A stretch of DNA of 48,000 nucleotides from Bacillus methanolicus MGA3 (GCF_000724485.1 NZ_CP007739.1:40001-88000), one strand, 5' to 3'; positions 1 to 11,438 are shown, numbered from the stretch's first letter. Notes: a model not told the origin generated them from the sequence alone. Made by a program: numbers and translations.

Positions 1-1004
1 CAAAGACATGGACACAACTGGAAGAAATGCAGCCGTCGGTTTTAAAAATGTTAAAAAACAGCTTGATCAAAGACCGTCTGGCTCATGCGTACTTGTTTGA
101 AGGAAAGCGTGGGACAGGAAAAAAAGAAGTTGGGCTGCTCTTGGCGAAAAGCTTGTTTTGTCAGTCACCATTAGAAGGATATATCCCGTGTGAAGCTTGT
201 ATGAATTGCAGAAGGATTAATAATGGGAACCATCCGGATGTTCATATTTTGGAACCGGATGGCCTTTCAATTAAAAAAAGCCAGATTCAAGCTCTTCAGG
301 AGGAATTCTCTAAAACAGGGGTTGAATCGAAGCAAAAACTTTACATGATTATCCATGCAGACCGGATGACAGTTAACGCAGCTAACAGTCTATTAAAGTT
401 TCTTGAAGAGCCAAACTCTGAAACAACTGCTATTTTAATTACAGAACAGATTCAACAAATTCTTCCAACGATACTTTCCAGATGCCAGACGATTTCTTTT
501 AAGCCTTTGTCGCCACAAATGATGATATCCCGACTTACAGCGAATGGAGTCACCCCAAACTTAGCTCCAATGCTAGTCCAAATAACTAATAATTTAGAAG
601 AAGCATTGGAATTAAGTCATGACGATTGGTTTGCACAAGCTCAAAAAATAGTGTTAAAATTATATGAAATGCTGACGAAAAATCCTCTTGAAGCAATGGT
701 TCATCTTCAAGATCAATGGTTTCAGCATTTTAAAGAGAAAGAACAGCTTGATCGTGGTTTAGACTTATTCCTTCTTATTTTTAAAGATTTACTATATATA
801 CAGCTTGGTATGCATGAGAAAATTGTTTATCTAAATGAAAAGGCCCGTTTAGAACAGTTTGCCCTCGAAACATCCGGACGTCGTCTTACCGAGCAGATGA
901 CTGCTATTTTGGAAGCAAAAAGAAAGCTGCATGCCAATATGAACCCGCAGCTGTTAATGGAACAGCTTGTGCTTAAATTAAAGGAGGGATCTTCATTTGT
1001 ATGA
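1..1004 (+). CDS. holB: DNA polymerase III delta-prime subunit, 5' end cut by the window
   Basis: Clamp-loader subunit that helps load the beta clamp at the replication fork. The reading frame is open from base 3, and the codons before the first ATG (base 27) read KTWTQLEE, which resembles the start of family members, so the true start lies just upstream of the window. Counting from the base-27 ATG, a P-loop-like GKRGTGK sits at residues 26-32, a four-cysteine zinc site at C45, C55, C58 and C61, and a sensor-type SRC motif follows in the AAA+ core. About 333 residues are visible, close to the usual length near 330. The stop overlaps the ricT start by 8 bases, so the two are probably translationally coupled. 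Confidence 0.95.
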   Translation, partial: KTWTQLEEMQPSVLKMLKNSLIKDRLAHAYLFEGKRGTGKKEVGLLLAKSLFCQSPLEGYIPCEACMNCRRINNGNHPDVHILEPDGLSIKKSQIQALQEEFSKTGVESKQKLYMIIHADRMTVNAANSLLKFLEEPNSETTAILITEQIQQILPTILSRCQTISFKPLSPQMMISRLTANGVTPNLAPMLVQITNNLEEALELSHDDWFAQAQKIVLKLYEMLTKNPLEAMVHLQDQWFQHFKEKEQLDRGLDLFLLIFKDLLYIQLGMHEKIVYLNEKARLEQFALETSGRRLTEQMTAILEAKRKLHANMNPQLLMEQLVLKLKEGSSFV

Positions 1005-1824
1005 TGTTGTAGGTGTACGTTTTAAAAAAGCGGGAAAAATCTATTATTTTGATCCCGGAGATCTCTCAATTCAGAAGGGCGATTTTGTGATTGTTGAAAC
1101 TGTTAGGGGCGTGGAATACGGAAAAGTGGTTATTGCCCGAAAACAGGTTGATGAACATGATGTTGTCCTTCCTTTGAAAAAAGTCCTTCGAATTGCAGAT
1201 CAAAAGGATCGGCTAAAGGTTGAGGAAAATAAAGCTGCAGCGAAAGAAGCCTATGAAATTTGCTGTGAAAAAGTGAATGAACATCAGCTCGATATGAAGT
1301 TAGTTGATGTAGAATACACTTTTGACCGGAATAAAGTTATTTTTTACTTTACAGCGGACGGGAGAGTTGACTTTCGGGAGTTGGTAAAAGACTTGGCTTC
1401 GATCTTTCGCACAAGAATTGAATTGCGTCAAATAGGTGTTAGAGATGAAGCAAAAATGCTGGGTGGTATCGGCCCATGCGGGAGAATGCTGTGTTGTTCG
1501 ACATTTTTAGGTGATTTTGATCCTGTTTCAATTAAAATGGCGAAAGATCAAAACCTTTCTTTAAATCCTACCAAAATTTCCGGCTTATGCGGCAGGCTTA
1601 TGTGCTGTTTAAAGTATGAAAATGATGAATATGAAACAGCAAAAGAACAGCTTCCTGATTTAGGAGAAATAATAGATACTCCACATGGATCTGGAAAAGT
1701 TGTTGGTTTAAATATATTGGAACGCGTTCTTCAAGTGGAATTAATGGGACAGGAACGCGTACTTGAATACACTCTCGATGAAGTTTTAAAAGAAGGTGCG
1801 GTTTCGATTCAATCCACAGACTAA
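997..1824 (+). CDS. ricT: RicT (YaaT), PSP1-domain protein of the RicAFT complex
   Basis: In B. subtilis this protein works with YlbF and YmcA in a complex that carries iron-sulfur clusters, directs RNase Y maturation of mRNAs and promotes competence, biofilm formation and sporulation. The 275 residues match the family length. Cysteines cluster in two patches, C161, C166, C167 and C198, C203, C204, which are the likely cluster ligands. The start is TTG at 997, preceded by AAGGAGGGA (981-989) with 7-base spacing. It overlaps holB by 8 bases, as in relatives. Function is taken from the family and not visible in the sequence beyond the cysteine pattern. Confidence 0.95.
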   Translation: MYDVVGVRFKKAGKIYYFDPGDLSIQKGDFVIVETVRGVEYGKVVIARKQVDEHDVVLPLKKVLRIADQKDRLKVEENKAAAKEAYEICCEKVNEHQLDMKLVDVEYTFDRNKVIFYFTADGRVDFRELVKDLASIFRTRIELRQIGVRDEAKMLGGIGPCGRMLCCSTFLGDFDPVSIKMAKDQNLSLNPTKISGLCGRLMCCLKYENDEYETAKEQLPDLGEIIDTPHGSGKVVGLNILERVLQVELMGQERVLEYTLDEVLKEGAVSIQSTD

Positions 1825-1960
1825 GAGAAAACAAAAGAGACGACCAGTAAGATTCGTCAAGCATAACTTAGTCTCTAAAAGGATTTGATTTGGAGGCCAT
1901 GGATAAAACAGTTTGACCTTGAGAAGCTAGGAGCCGCAGCCGGACAATGAGGTGGAACGA

Positions 1961-2338
1961 GTGGATAAAAAAGAAATCTTTGATTCAGTGAGTAATATGG
2001 AAGCACAAATTGGCCATTTATATAAGCAGCTTGGTGAGTTAAAACAGCATGTAGCAGAAATTTTGGAAGAGAATAACTCTCTAAAGCTGGAAAATGAGCA
2101 TCTTAGACGCCGTCTGGAGATAACCACGGAAAATCAAAAGCAGCAAAAACCAGGGAAAGAGAAAAAGGCCGCAGACCAAACGGGGCCCGTTGATAAAAAT
2201 CCGTTTGATATTGGCGAAGGCTATGATAACCTTGCCCGGCTTTATCAGGAAGGTTTCCATATTTGCAATGTGCATTTTGGAAGCCCCCGCAAAGAAGGAG
2301 ATTGCTTATTTTGTTTATCTTTTTTAAATAAGAAATAA
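1961..2338 (+). CDS. yabA: YabA, replication initiation control protein
   Basis: Negative regulator of DnaA-dependent initiation that bridges DnaA and the DnaN clamp. The first ~60 residues form a leucine/glutamate-rich coiled coil for tetramerisation. A lysine-rich linker follows, and the C-terminus carries a CHCC-type zinc site (C102, H105 region, C115, C118 in 125 residues). I chose GTG at 1961, giving MDKKEIFD, over GTG at 1952, because the family starts this way and the GAGGTGG Shine-Dalgarno at 1949-1955 is correctly spaced. It lies 136 bases after ricT and is followed by a clear terminator. Confidence 0.93.
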   Translation: MDKKEIFDSVSNMEAQIGHLYKQLGELKQHVAEILEENNSLKLENEHLRRRLEITTENQKQQKPGKEKKAADQTGPVDKNPFDIGEGYDNLARLYQEGFHICNVHFGSPRKEGDCLFCLSFLNKK

Positions 2339-2343
2339 TGGAC

Positions 2344-2374
2344 AGCCTTCCTTGGATTTGGGAAGGCTATTTTT
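2344..2374 (+). terminator. Intrinsic terminator after yabA
   Basis: Perfect 8-bp stem AGCCTTCC (2344-2351) with GGAAGGCT (2361-2368), a 9-base loop, then ATTTTT. It closes the holB-ricT-yabA unit. Confidence 0.85.
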
Positions 2375-2414
2375 CATAAGATAAATTCATCATTAAAAGG
2401 TGGAGAAAACAAGG

Positions 2415-3158
2415 ATGGTCAATTTAAAAGATGATGAACGTTTAGACTATTTATTAGCAGAAGATTTGCGGATCATCCAGAGTCCGTCTGTGTTTGCTTT
2501 TTCTTTAGATGCCGTATTGCTTTCAAAGTTCGTCTATGTACCGATTCAGAAGGGGAACTTAATTGATTTATGCAGTGGAAATGGAGTGATCCCTCTTTTT
2601 TTAAGCAAGAGAACGAAAGGAACAATCACTGGAGTCGAAATCCAGGAGCGGCTGTACGATATGGCTGTTCGAAGCATTGAATATAATGAATTGGAAAATC
2701 GGATTCACATGATCCATGGGGATATTAAAGACATGCCAAAACAGTTGGGCTATGGCAAGTTTGATGTCGTGACTTGCAATCCTCCTTACTTCCCTACCCC
2801 TTCCCATGAAGAAATTAATTTGAATGAACATCTCGCCATTGCCCGCCATGAAATTTTTTGTACATTGGAAGATGCAATACGGGTCTCTAGCCATTTGGTA
2901 AGGCAGGGCGGAAAAGTGGCGTTTGTCCATCGGCCAGGAAGGCTCCTTGATATTGTAACGCTAATGAGGAGCTATCAACTGGAACCAAAACGGATTCAAT
3001 TTGTTTATCCAAAACAAGGGAAAGAAGCAAACACTCTTTTAATTGAAGCGATAAAACATGGGAACCCGGATATAAAAATTTTGCCACCCCTATATGTGTA
3101 TAATGAAAATAACGAATATACTCCGGAGATAAGAGAGATTTTGTATGGAAAAATCTAA
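2415..3158 (+). CDS. yabB: TrmN6-like tRNA1(Val) adenine-N6 methyltransferase (YabB)
   Basis: SAM-dependent methyltransferase with a Rossmann fold: [13 protein letters not shown] is motif I near residue 54, and NPPYF is the catalytic N6-adenine motif near residue 126. By family it methylates A37 of a tRNA, probably tRNA-Val. The exact substrate in Bacillus is an inference. I chose ATG at 2415 (247 residues, the usual length) over GTG at 2400, because that GTG lies inside the AAGGTGGAG ribosome binding site. The 3' end overlaps yazA by 14 bases, and yabB, yazA and rsmI form an operon of overlapping genes. Confidence 0.9.
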   Translation: MVNLKDDERLDYLLAEDLRIIQSPSVFAFSLDAVLLSKFVYVPIQKGNLIDLCSGNGVIPLFLSKRTKGTITGVEIQERLYDMAVRSIEYNELENRIHMIHGDIKDMPKQLGYGKFDVVTCNPPYFPTPSHEEINLNEHLAIARHEIFCTLEDAIRVSSHLVRQGGKVAFVHRPGRLLDIVTLMRSYQLEPKRIQFVYPKQGKEANTLLIEAIKHGNPDIKILPPLYVYNENNEYTPEIREILYGKI

Positions 3159-3438
3159 CCACTTCTTTTATGTCCTTGAATGCAAGGACGGCTCTTTGTA
3201 TGCCGGCTATACAAATAATCTGGAAAAAAGGCTCAAGCTCCATAATGAAGGGAAGGCTGCCAAATATACAAGAGGACGAGGGCCAGTCAAACTTGTTTAC
3301 TCTCAGCAATTCAATGATAAAAGTGAAGCACTTAAAGCTGAATATCAATTTAAAAAATGGACACGAAAAAAGAAAGAGGAATACTTAATGAAGGAAACGG
3401 GTGGTTTATATGTGGCAGCAAAAAAGTTTTCAAAATGA
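3145..3438 (+). CDS. yazA: YazA, small GIY-YIG nuclease-domain protein
   Basis: Single-domain GIY-YIG family protein of 97 residues. The motif appears as [16 protein letters not shown] near residues 8-23, followed by the conserved R/K-rich segment. Family members are usually called UPF0213 and have no settled role. The fold is that of a structure-specific endonuclease (the SLX1/UvrC type). It starts inside the yabB end and ends inside the rsmI start, so translation is coupled across the three genes. Placement between two RNA methyltransferases hints at RNA or DNA processing, but that is only context. Confidence 0.88.
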   Translation: MEKSNHFFYVLECKDGSLYAGYTNNLEKRLKLHNEGKAAKYTRGRGPVKLVYSQQFNDKSEALKAEYQFKKWTRKKKEEYLMKETGGLYVAAKKFSK

Positions 3439-4285
3439 AGATAACAAAGGCATCCTTTACCTTGTCCCTACCCCAATTGGCAATTTAGAAGATATGAGTG
3501 TTCGAGCTGTAAGAATCCTGAAAGAAGCTGATCTTATAGCTGCCGAGGATACAAGAAATACTAAAAAACTTTGCCATTATTATAAAATTGAAACTCCGCT
3601 TATCAGTTACCATGAACATAACAAACAAACAAGCGGAGAAAAAATAATTTCCAGGCTGAAAGAGGGAGCAAACGTTGCCCTTGTAAGTGATGCAGGGATG
3701 CCGGCTATTTCCGATCCCGGATTTGAGTTAGTCGAAATGGCAGTAAACGAACATTTGCCGGTTGTTCCTCTCCCGGGGGCAAATGCAGCTTTAACTGCTT
3801 TGATTGCTTCTGGTATTTCCACTCAGCCGTTTTATTTTTACGGATTTTTGAACCGCCAGAAAAAAGAAAAGAGAAAAGAACTCGAAGCCCTTGCAGAGCA
3901 AACAGCAACACTCATCTTTTATGAAGCTCCTCACAGGCTTAAAGATACTCTTATCTTACTGAAGGAAATAATGGGAGACCGCCGTATGGCGATTTGTCGT
4001 GAGTTGACAAAAAAATATGAAGAATTTATTCGAGGCACAGTTTCGGAAATGATTGAATGGGCTGCAACAGACGAAATTAGGGGAGAGTTTTGCTTGATTG
4101 TAGAAGGATCATCTTGTCCAGCTGAACAGCAATCAACATGGTGGGGAAAATTAAGCATAAAAGAGCACGTTGAGCATTATATTACAGCGAGGAATATGAG
4201 TTCGAAAGATGCCATTAAGCAAACGGCAAAAGACAGAGGAATAAATAAACGGGATGTATATTCTGCTTACCATATAATAGAATAA
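3410..4285 (+). CDS. rsmI: RsmI, 16S rRNA cytidine-2'-O-methyltransferase
   Basis: Tetrapyrrole-methylase-fold enzyme that 2'-O-methylates C1402 of 16S rRNA in the decoding centre. Visible signatures are LVPTPIGNLEDM near the N-terminus, the GMPAISDPGF segment near residue 93 and PGANAALTALIASGI near residue 115. I chose ATG at 3410 (291 residues). GTG at 3401 would add three residues, and the GGGTGG at 3399-3404 fits the ATG as a Shine-Dalgarno. It overlaps yazA by 29 bases. The gene converges on abrB, with an inverted repeat between them. Confidence 0.93.
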   Translation: MWQQKSFQNEDNKGILYLVPTPIGNLEDMSVRAVRILKEADLIAAEDTRNTKKLCHYYKIETPLISYHEHNKQTSGEKIISRLKEGANVALVSDAGMPAISDPGFELVEMAVNEHLPVVPLPGANAALTALIASGISTQPFYFYGFLNRQKKEKRKELEALAEQTATLIFYEAPHRLKDTLILLKEIMGDRRMAICRELTKKYEEFIRGTVSEMIEWAATDEIRGEFCLIVEGSSCPAEQQSTWWGKLSIKEHVEHYITARNMSSKDAIKQTAKDRGINKRDVYSAYHIIE

Positions 4286-4297
4286 ATGTTCAAAATC

Positions 4298-4384
4298 AAA
4301 GGGTCAGACCCCTCCAATACACATATAGATAAATTTTTACAAAACTATTCTATATAGTCATTGGTGGAGGGTGTCAGACCCTTT
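4298..4384. repeat. Inverted repeat between convergent rsmI and abrB
   Basis: Two near-complementary arms of 21-25 bases, 4298-4318 and 4360-4384, are separated by 41 bases. Both begin (read inward) with AAAGGGTC and share the GTC-GACC core. The right arm ends two bases before the abrB stop codon. It can form a long hairpin on either transcript and may act as a bidirectional terminator. GGGTCAGACCC-type palindromes also resemble REP-like elements; that origin is a guess. Confidence 0.6.
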
Positions 4385-4386
4385 AA

Positions 4387-4677
4387 TTATTTGCTTTCTG
4401 TAAATTGGAAATTTTCCTGAATTTCTTTAAGAAGCAGCTCTGCACCTTCGCGGCTAAGAATTAATTTTCCGCCGGCTAAAGAAATGTTTTCATCAGAAAC
4501 TTCGCCAGTTACATGGCAAGTCATATTTGGTTTGTATTTTTTTAGGATAATACGATCATCATCAACATAAATTTCTAGAGCATCTTTTTCAGCAATTCCA
4601 AGTGTACGTCTTAATTCGATTGGAATAACCACACGGCCTAATTCATCAACTTTACGAACAATTCCAGTAGATTTCAT
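4387..4677 (-). CDS. abrB: AbrB, transition-state regulator
   Basis: DNA-binding regulator that represses many post-exponential genes (spoVG among them in B. subtilis) during growth and is itself repressed by Spo0A~P. The 96-residue protein begins MKSTGIVRKVDELGRVVIP, the swapped-hairpin AbrB DNA-binding domain, and is nearly identical to the B. subtilis protein over the first 55 residues. One cysteine, in NMTCHVTGE, is conserved. The ribosome binding site GAGGAGA precedes ATG at 4677. It is the only minus-strand protein gene here. The long upstream region contains several Spo0A-type boxes. Confidence 0.97.
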   Translation of the reverse strand: MKSTGIVRKVDELGRVVIPIELRRTLGIAEKDALEIYVDDDRIILKKYKPNMTCHVTGEVSDENISLAGGKLILSREGAELLLKEIQENFQFTESK

Positions 4678-4874
4678 GATTTTTATCTCCTCTCAGGGTT
4701 TCTCTTTTTCTATTTCTTTCGTCATTATTCGACATAAATTTTACGTTTTTTATAATACCAGGCTTTCCCATAAACGTCAATAATTTTGTTTTAAATTTCC
4801 ATAGAAATTTTTTACATATGATCAAACCATTGATATACAAGGGTTTAACCATGCATCTTATTTACGTTCTCTGT

Positions 4875-4962
4875 TGTCGAAGAAAAATAATCGTCTTTTT
4901 TGTTTATAGAAAAATAGATTCATAATTCAACAACATTCGACAATATTCTACAATATTCTACA
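4875..4962 (-). promoter_or_regulatory. Spo0A-box cluster upstream of abrB
   Basis: TGTCGAA at 4875-4881 is followed by three 10-base-phased heptamers on the other orientation: TTCGACA 4936-4942, TTCTACA 4946-4952 and TTCTACA 4956-4962. In B. subtilis Spo0A~P represses abrB through 0A boxes near its promoter, so this is the expected operator. The abrB promoter itself I could not place firmly. TTGTTG with a TATAAA-like box about 19 bases downstream on the minus strand (within roughly 4895-4935) is one candidate. Confidence 0.65.
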
Positions 4963-5070
4963 AAACCTGCATTTCCTTATTTTGTTTATATACTTCGAAC
5001 ATGCTATCTGATTTCTGTACGGTTTTAAAAAAAATATAACAATTTTTTTTAATATGAGGTTTTAAATAAG

Positions 5071-5091
5071 CTGCTTACGCTTTTCTTATTG
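5071..5091. repeat. Solo tail of the palindromic repeat family
   Basis: GCTGCTTACGCTTTTCTTATT resembles the tail-plus-junction seen at 13388-13408 but has no unit body. Similar solo tails occur at about 11419-11436 (GGCTCCGCTTTTCTTAT) and 25634-25655 (CAGTCGCTTCCGCTTTTCTA). Confidence 0.5.
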
Positions 5092-5117
5092 CACTTTTTC
5101 ACATTTTTAGGTATATT
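5089..5117 (+). promoter_or_regulatory. Putative sigma-A promoter of the metG leader
   Basis: TTGCAC (5089-5094), a 17-base spacer and TATATT (5112-5117). Predicted start near 5124, giving a leader of about 200 bases before metG. Confidence 0.5.
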
Positions 5118-5225
5118 TTGATGATATAAGAGGTTATGCTGAGATTATAAAGAAGACATGTTCGTATCTTTCTTAAAAGATGAATGATGAATTGCCCAAT
5201 AAAAGGCAGGACATTTTTTAATTCG

Positions 5226-5254
5226 GCTCTCGTCCCTTTGGGCGAGGCTTTTTT
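5226..5254 (+). terminator. Terminator within the metG leader
   Basis: Stem CTCGTCC with GGGCGAG around a CTTT loop, flanked by GC pairs and followed by TTTTTT. It lies about 70 bases before the metG start and about 100 bases after the predicted promoter start, so it would attenuate metG or end a small RNA. The sequence resembles the terminator half of T-box leaders, but the canonical T-box bulge sequence is missing. Confidence 0.65.
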
Positions 5255-5310
5255 ACATGTGGATATCTTTAAAATAAAATTAGACAAGACCGGTTCCGGA
5301 CTGTGTTTAA

Positions 5311-7275
<1,965 letters not shown>

Positions 7276-7285
7276 TACAATATTG

Positions 7286-7345
7286 AACATAGAAATGTTT
7301 CACGTGTAACAGGCAATCGCGGCGAAACATTTCTATGTTTTTTAT
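7286..7345 (+). terminator. Terminator after metG
   Basis: Perfect 16-bp stem, 7286-7301 with 7324-7339 (AACATAGAAATGTTTC and its complement), a 22-base loop, then a T-rich tail. Confidence 0.88.
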
Positions 7346-7416
7346 TAAACCTAACTTCTAAGATGAGAATTAGGCTACTATGTAATAAAAGGAACATCTA
7401 AAGGAGAAATTGACAA

Positions 7417-8184
7417 ATGTTATTTGATACACATGCACATTTAAACGCAGATCAGTTCAAAGATGACTTAGAAGAAGTAATCAATCGAGCAAAAAAAGAA
7501 GGCGTCAACAATATCGCCGTCGTTGGCTTTGACCGTCCCACCATCAAAAAAGCGATCGAGCTTGCTGAAAAATATGACTTTATTTTTGCCTGTGTCGGTT
7601 GGCATCCTGTTGACGCGATTGATATGACGGAGAAAGATTTGCATTGGCTGGAGGAACTTGCGTCTCATCCAAAGGTTGTGGCTCTTGGGGAAATGGGATT
7701 AGATTATTATTGGGATAAGTCCCCTAAAGAAATTCAAAAAGAAGTTTTTCGCAAGCAAATCCGCCTCGCTAAAAAAGTGAAGCTGCCGATTGTCATTCAT
7801 AATCGGGAAGCAACAGCTGATATAGTAGAAATCTTAAAAGAGGAAGGTGCTTGGGAAGTCGGGGGAATCATGCATTGCTTCAGCGACAGCATAGAAATAG
7901 CCCGAGAATGCATCGAGATGAATTTTTATATCTCAATTGCAGGTCCTGTTACGTTCAAAAATGCGAAAATGCTAAAAGAAGTGGCAGAGGCCATCCCTTT
8001 GGAACGCTTGTTAATTGAAACTGATTGCCCATATTTAGCACCCCATCCATATCGTGGAAAACGGAATGAACCGGCATATGTGAAGCTTGTTGCCGAACAA
8101 ATTGCGGGAATTAAGGGGCTGTCCGTCGAGGATGTAGCGAAGGCTACAACTGAAAATGCAAAAAAATTATTCGGCATAATTTGA
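7417..8184 (+). CDS. yabD: TatD-family metal-dependent DNase (YabD)
   Basis: TIM-barrel amidohydrolase-fold nuclease of 255 residues. Metal ligands visible are the HAH pair (H6, H8), GEMGLDYYW near residue 92, IVIHNREA near residue 125, MHCFSD near 151 and ETDCPYLAPHP near 203. TatD proteins have 3'-5' exonuclease activity on DNA and are linked to DNA repair and quality control; the in vivo role in Bacillus is less certain. ATG at 7417 is preceded by AAAGGAGA nine bases upstream. It sits between metG and yabE, and its own promoter is not obvious. Confidence 0.93.
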   Translation: MLFDTHAHLNADQFKDDLEEVINRAKKEGVNNIAVVGFDRPTIKKAIELAEKYDFIFACVGWHPVDAIDMTEKDLHWLEELASHPKVVALGEMGLDYYWDKSPKEIQKEVFRKQIRLAKKVKLPIVIHNREATADIVEILKEEGAWEVGGIMHCFSDSIEIARECIEMNFYISIAGPVTFKNAKMLKEVAEAIPLERLLIETDCPYLAPHPYRGKRNEPAYVKLVAEQIAGIKGLSVEDVAKATTENAKKLFGII

Positions 8185-8351
8185 TAAGGAATATTGTCGA
8201 AATTTGAGGGAGCTTGTCCGATTTTTTTCTTATTCTATAAAGTTCTACATACATTCTTTCATTCATAGGATAACCATGTCGAGAAGTCTCCCTTTCCTTT
8301 CCAGATAAAATCTTGCATAATATGAAATATGTTTAGGTAGGAGGTGCATGA

Positions 8352-8384
8352 ATGAGTACGTTTGTGTGTGGAGAAAAGGCTTAG
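8352..8384 (+). CDS. Possible ten-residue leader peptide upstream of yabE
   Basis: ATG at 8352 lies seven bases after a strong AGGAGG (8339-8344) and opens a ten-codon frame (MSTFVCGEKA) that stops two bases before the yabE promoter -35 box. An overlapping frame from ATG at 8348 reads 13 codons. A weak promoter TTTCCT-N17-CATAAT (8293-8321) could drive it. No homology is recognised, and the ribosome binding site is the only evidence that it is translated. Confidence 0.25.
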   Translation: MSTFVCGEKA

Positions 8385-8385
8385 G

Positions 8386-8414
8386 TTGACAGGAGATGAT
8401 AATGTTAATATAAT
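8386..8414 (+). promoter_or_regulatory. Consensus sigma-A promoter of yabE
   Basis: TTGACA (8386-8391), 17-base spacer, TATAAT (8409-8414): both hexamers are perfect. The expected start is near 8421, just before the AAAAGGAGG ribosome binding site, so the leader is only about 20 bases. Confidence 0.85.
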
Positions 8415-8440
8415 CACTCCGAGAAAAGGAGGCGTTTTTC

Positions 8441-9637
8441 ATCGAGATTCGAAACATGAAAAACCTGTTTTCCAAGTCTTTTAGTAAGAAAAAATTGGCC
8501 GTTATTTCTGCTAGTTTCCTAGTTTTTGCTGCCGTCTTCGGAATCTTTCTGTTTGAGACGACGAAGAAGACCGTTGCCATAACTCTTGACGGCCAAAAGA
8601 AAGTGATTAAAACACATGCAAAAACGATTCAAGATCTATTCGATGAACTTGATATTTCATTACACTCTAAAGACTATGTGTTTCCCACGTTAAATACGGA
8701 GGTGAAAGATAATTTAAAAATTGTATGGAAACCGGCAAAACAGGTTCAAGTCGTACAGGGTAAAGAACAAAAAACTGTTTGGACTACAGCTGAAACTGTA
8801 AAAGATCTTTTATTGGAACAAAAGATTATCATAAATGAACATGACGTTGTCCAGCCAAAGCCAGAAGAGGCAATTAAGAACAAAATGCAAATTGGAATCA
8901 AAAGAGCTTTTCCATTAACGCTGGTTGACGGCGGAAAAAAACAACAAGTATGGTCAACTTCGACTACGGTCGCTGACTTTTTATCACAGCAAGGGATTAC
9001 ACTAAAGGATTTAGACCGTGTTGAACCTAAGTTACATGAGACAGTCAAAAAAAATGCCGTTGTAAACGTCATTCGAGTTGAAAAAGTCACCGATGTAGTG
9101 GAAGAACCAATAAACTTTGCAGTCGTCACTAAAAAAGATGCTAACTTAACAAAAGGATCTGAAAAAGTTATTAAGGAAGGCGAGCAAGGTTTATTAACAA
9201 AAAAGTATGAAGTTGTTTTAGAAAATGGAAAAGAAGTTTCCAGAACATTAATCAGCGAACAGAAGATAAAGGATAAACAGGATAAAATTGTAGCAGTCGG
9301 CACGAAAGTCATCTCTGAGCAAGTATCCCGCGGGAGTGCTGAAGACGGAAGGGAATTTTATGTAAACTCAACCGCGTATACTGCCAGCTGCAATGGCTGT
9401 TCCGGCATAACTTCTTCCGGCATAAATTTAAGAGCAAATCCGAATGTAAAGGTTATTGCTGTTGATCCTCGGGTGATCCCGCTAGGAACAAAGGTTTATG
9501 TTGAAGGCTACGGATATGCCGTGGCCGCTGACACAGGATCTGCGATTAACGGTTATAAAATAGATGTTTTCTTTCCGACAAATGAACAAGCTTATCGTTG
9601 GGGAAATAAAATGGTAAAAATCAAGGTATTAAATTAA
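8441..9637 (+). CDS. yabE: YabE, cell-wall protein with DUF348, G5 and 3D domains
   Basis: Membrane-anchored wall-binding protein resembling resuscitation factors (Rpf/Sps family). Counted from ATG 8456 there is a TM anchor at residues ~12-32, three DUF348 repeats (~34-75, 89-130, 146-188), a G5 domain (~205-285) and a C-terminal 3D (Asp-Asp-Asp) lytic-transglycosylase-like domain from ~300, containing VAADTGSAINGYKIDVFF. The start is uncertain. AAAAGGAGG (8424-8432) is 8 bases from ATC at 8441 and 14 from ATT at 8447, but 23 from the first ATG at 8456. I list 8441. The conservative call is 8456 (393 residues). In B. subtilis yabE is controlled by an antisense RNA. Confidence 0.85.
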   Translation: MEIRNMKNLFSKSFSKKKLAVISASFLVFAAVFGIFLFETTKKTVAITLDGQKKVIKTHAKTIQDLFDELDISLHSKDYVFPTLNTEVKDNLKIVWKPAKQVQVVQGKEQKTVWTTAETVKDLLLEQKIIINEHDVVQPKPEEAIKNKMQIGIKRAFPLTLVDGGKKQQVWSTSTTVADFLSQQGITLKDLDRVEPKLHETVKKNAVVNVIRVEKVTDVVEEPINFAVVTKKDANLTKGSEKVIKEGEQGLLTKKYEVVLENGKEVSRTLISEQKIKDKQDKIVAVGTKVISEQVSRGSAEDGREFYVNSTAYTASCNGCSGITSSGINLRANPNVKVIAVDPRVIPLGTKVYVEGYGYAVAADTGSAINGYKIDVFFPTNEQAYRWGNKMVKIKVLN

Positions 9638-9644
9638 TTTATTT

Positions 9645-9677
9645 ATGCAGGGGAGATCAGTGTATCCTCTGCATTTT
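9645..9677 (+). terminator. Terminator after yabE
   Basis: Ten-pair stem ATGCAGGGGA with TCCTCTGCAT (one G-T wobble), a ten-base loop, then TTTT. Confidence 0.75.
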
Positions 9678-9897
9678 GCATATTATCCTATTTTCTTTAT
9701 ACTTATTGGGGGAGTGTTTCTCTAGTCTCATTTTATGGTTTTTTCATAATAAATAGACGTTTAATGTTACAAAAATGTTTCAGTTTTTTTTCAAAAAAAC
9801 TAAAAAATTTTAAAGTATTTTGTTCAATAGTAGCAAAAGCACGTACGGCAGGCTGTCTTGTCGAGAAGTCGCTTTTCGATTTCGAGTGGAGGAACAA

Positions 9898-11329
<1,432 letters not shown>

Positions 11330-11330
11330 G

Positions 11331-11351
11331 GGCCCGTAAAGGGTCTTTTTG
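11331..11351 (+). terminator. Short terminator after rsmA
   Basis: Five-pair stem GGCCC with GGGTC around GTAAA, followed by a T-run TTTTTG. Small but well placed. Confidence 0.6.
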
Positions 11352-11438
11352 TTTTTTGCAGGGAGCTGAAATTTAGATATTATTGCGATTTTGCCTTATG
11401 TTTGTCGCACCTAAACGGTCGGCTCCGCTTTTCTTATC

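Noticed and set aside
1836..1876. AGAGAC/GTCTCT inverted repeat between ricT and yabA
   Set aside because: Six pairs with a 29-base loop and no T-tract; not distinguishable from chance.
8746..9312. Minus-strand ORF of 188 codons opposite yabE
   Set aside because: Shadow of yabE; serine/threonine/phenylalanine-rich composition from antisense reading, no ribosome binding site. An antisense RNA is possible but cannot be seen from sequence.
9781..9801. AGTTTTTTT/AAAAAAACT hairpin before rnmV
   Set aside because: A purely A/T stem that is too weak to call a terminator; homopolymer runs produce it easily.
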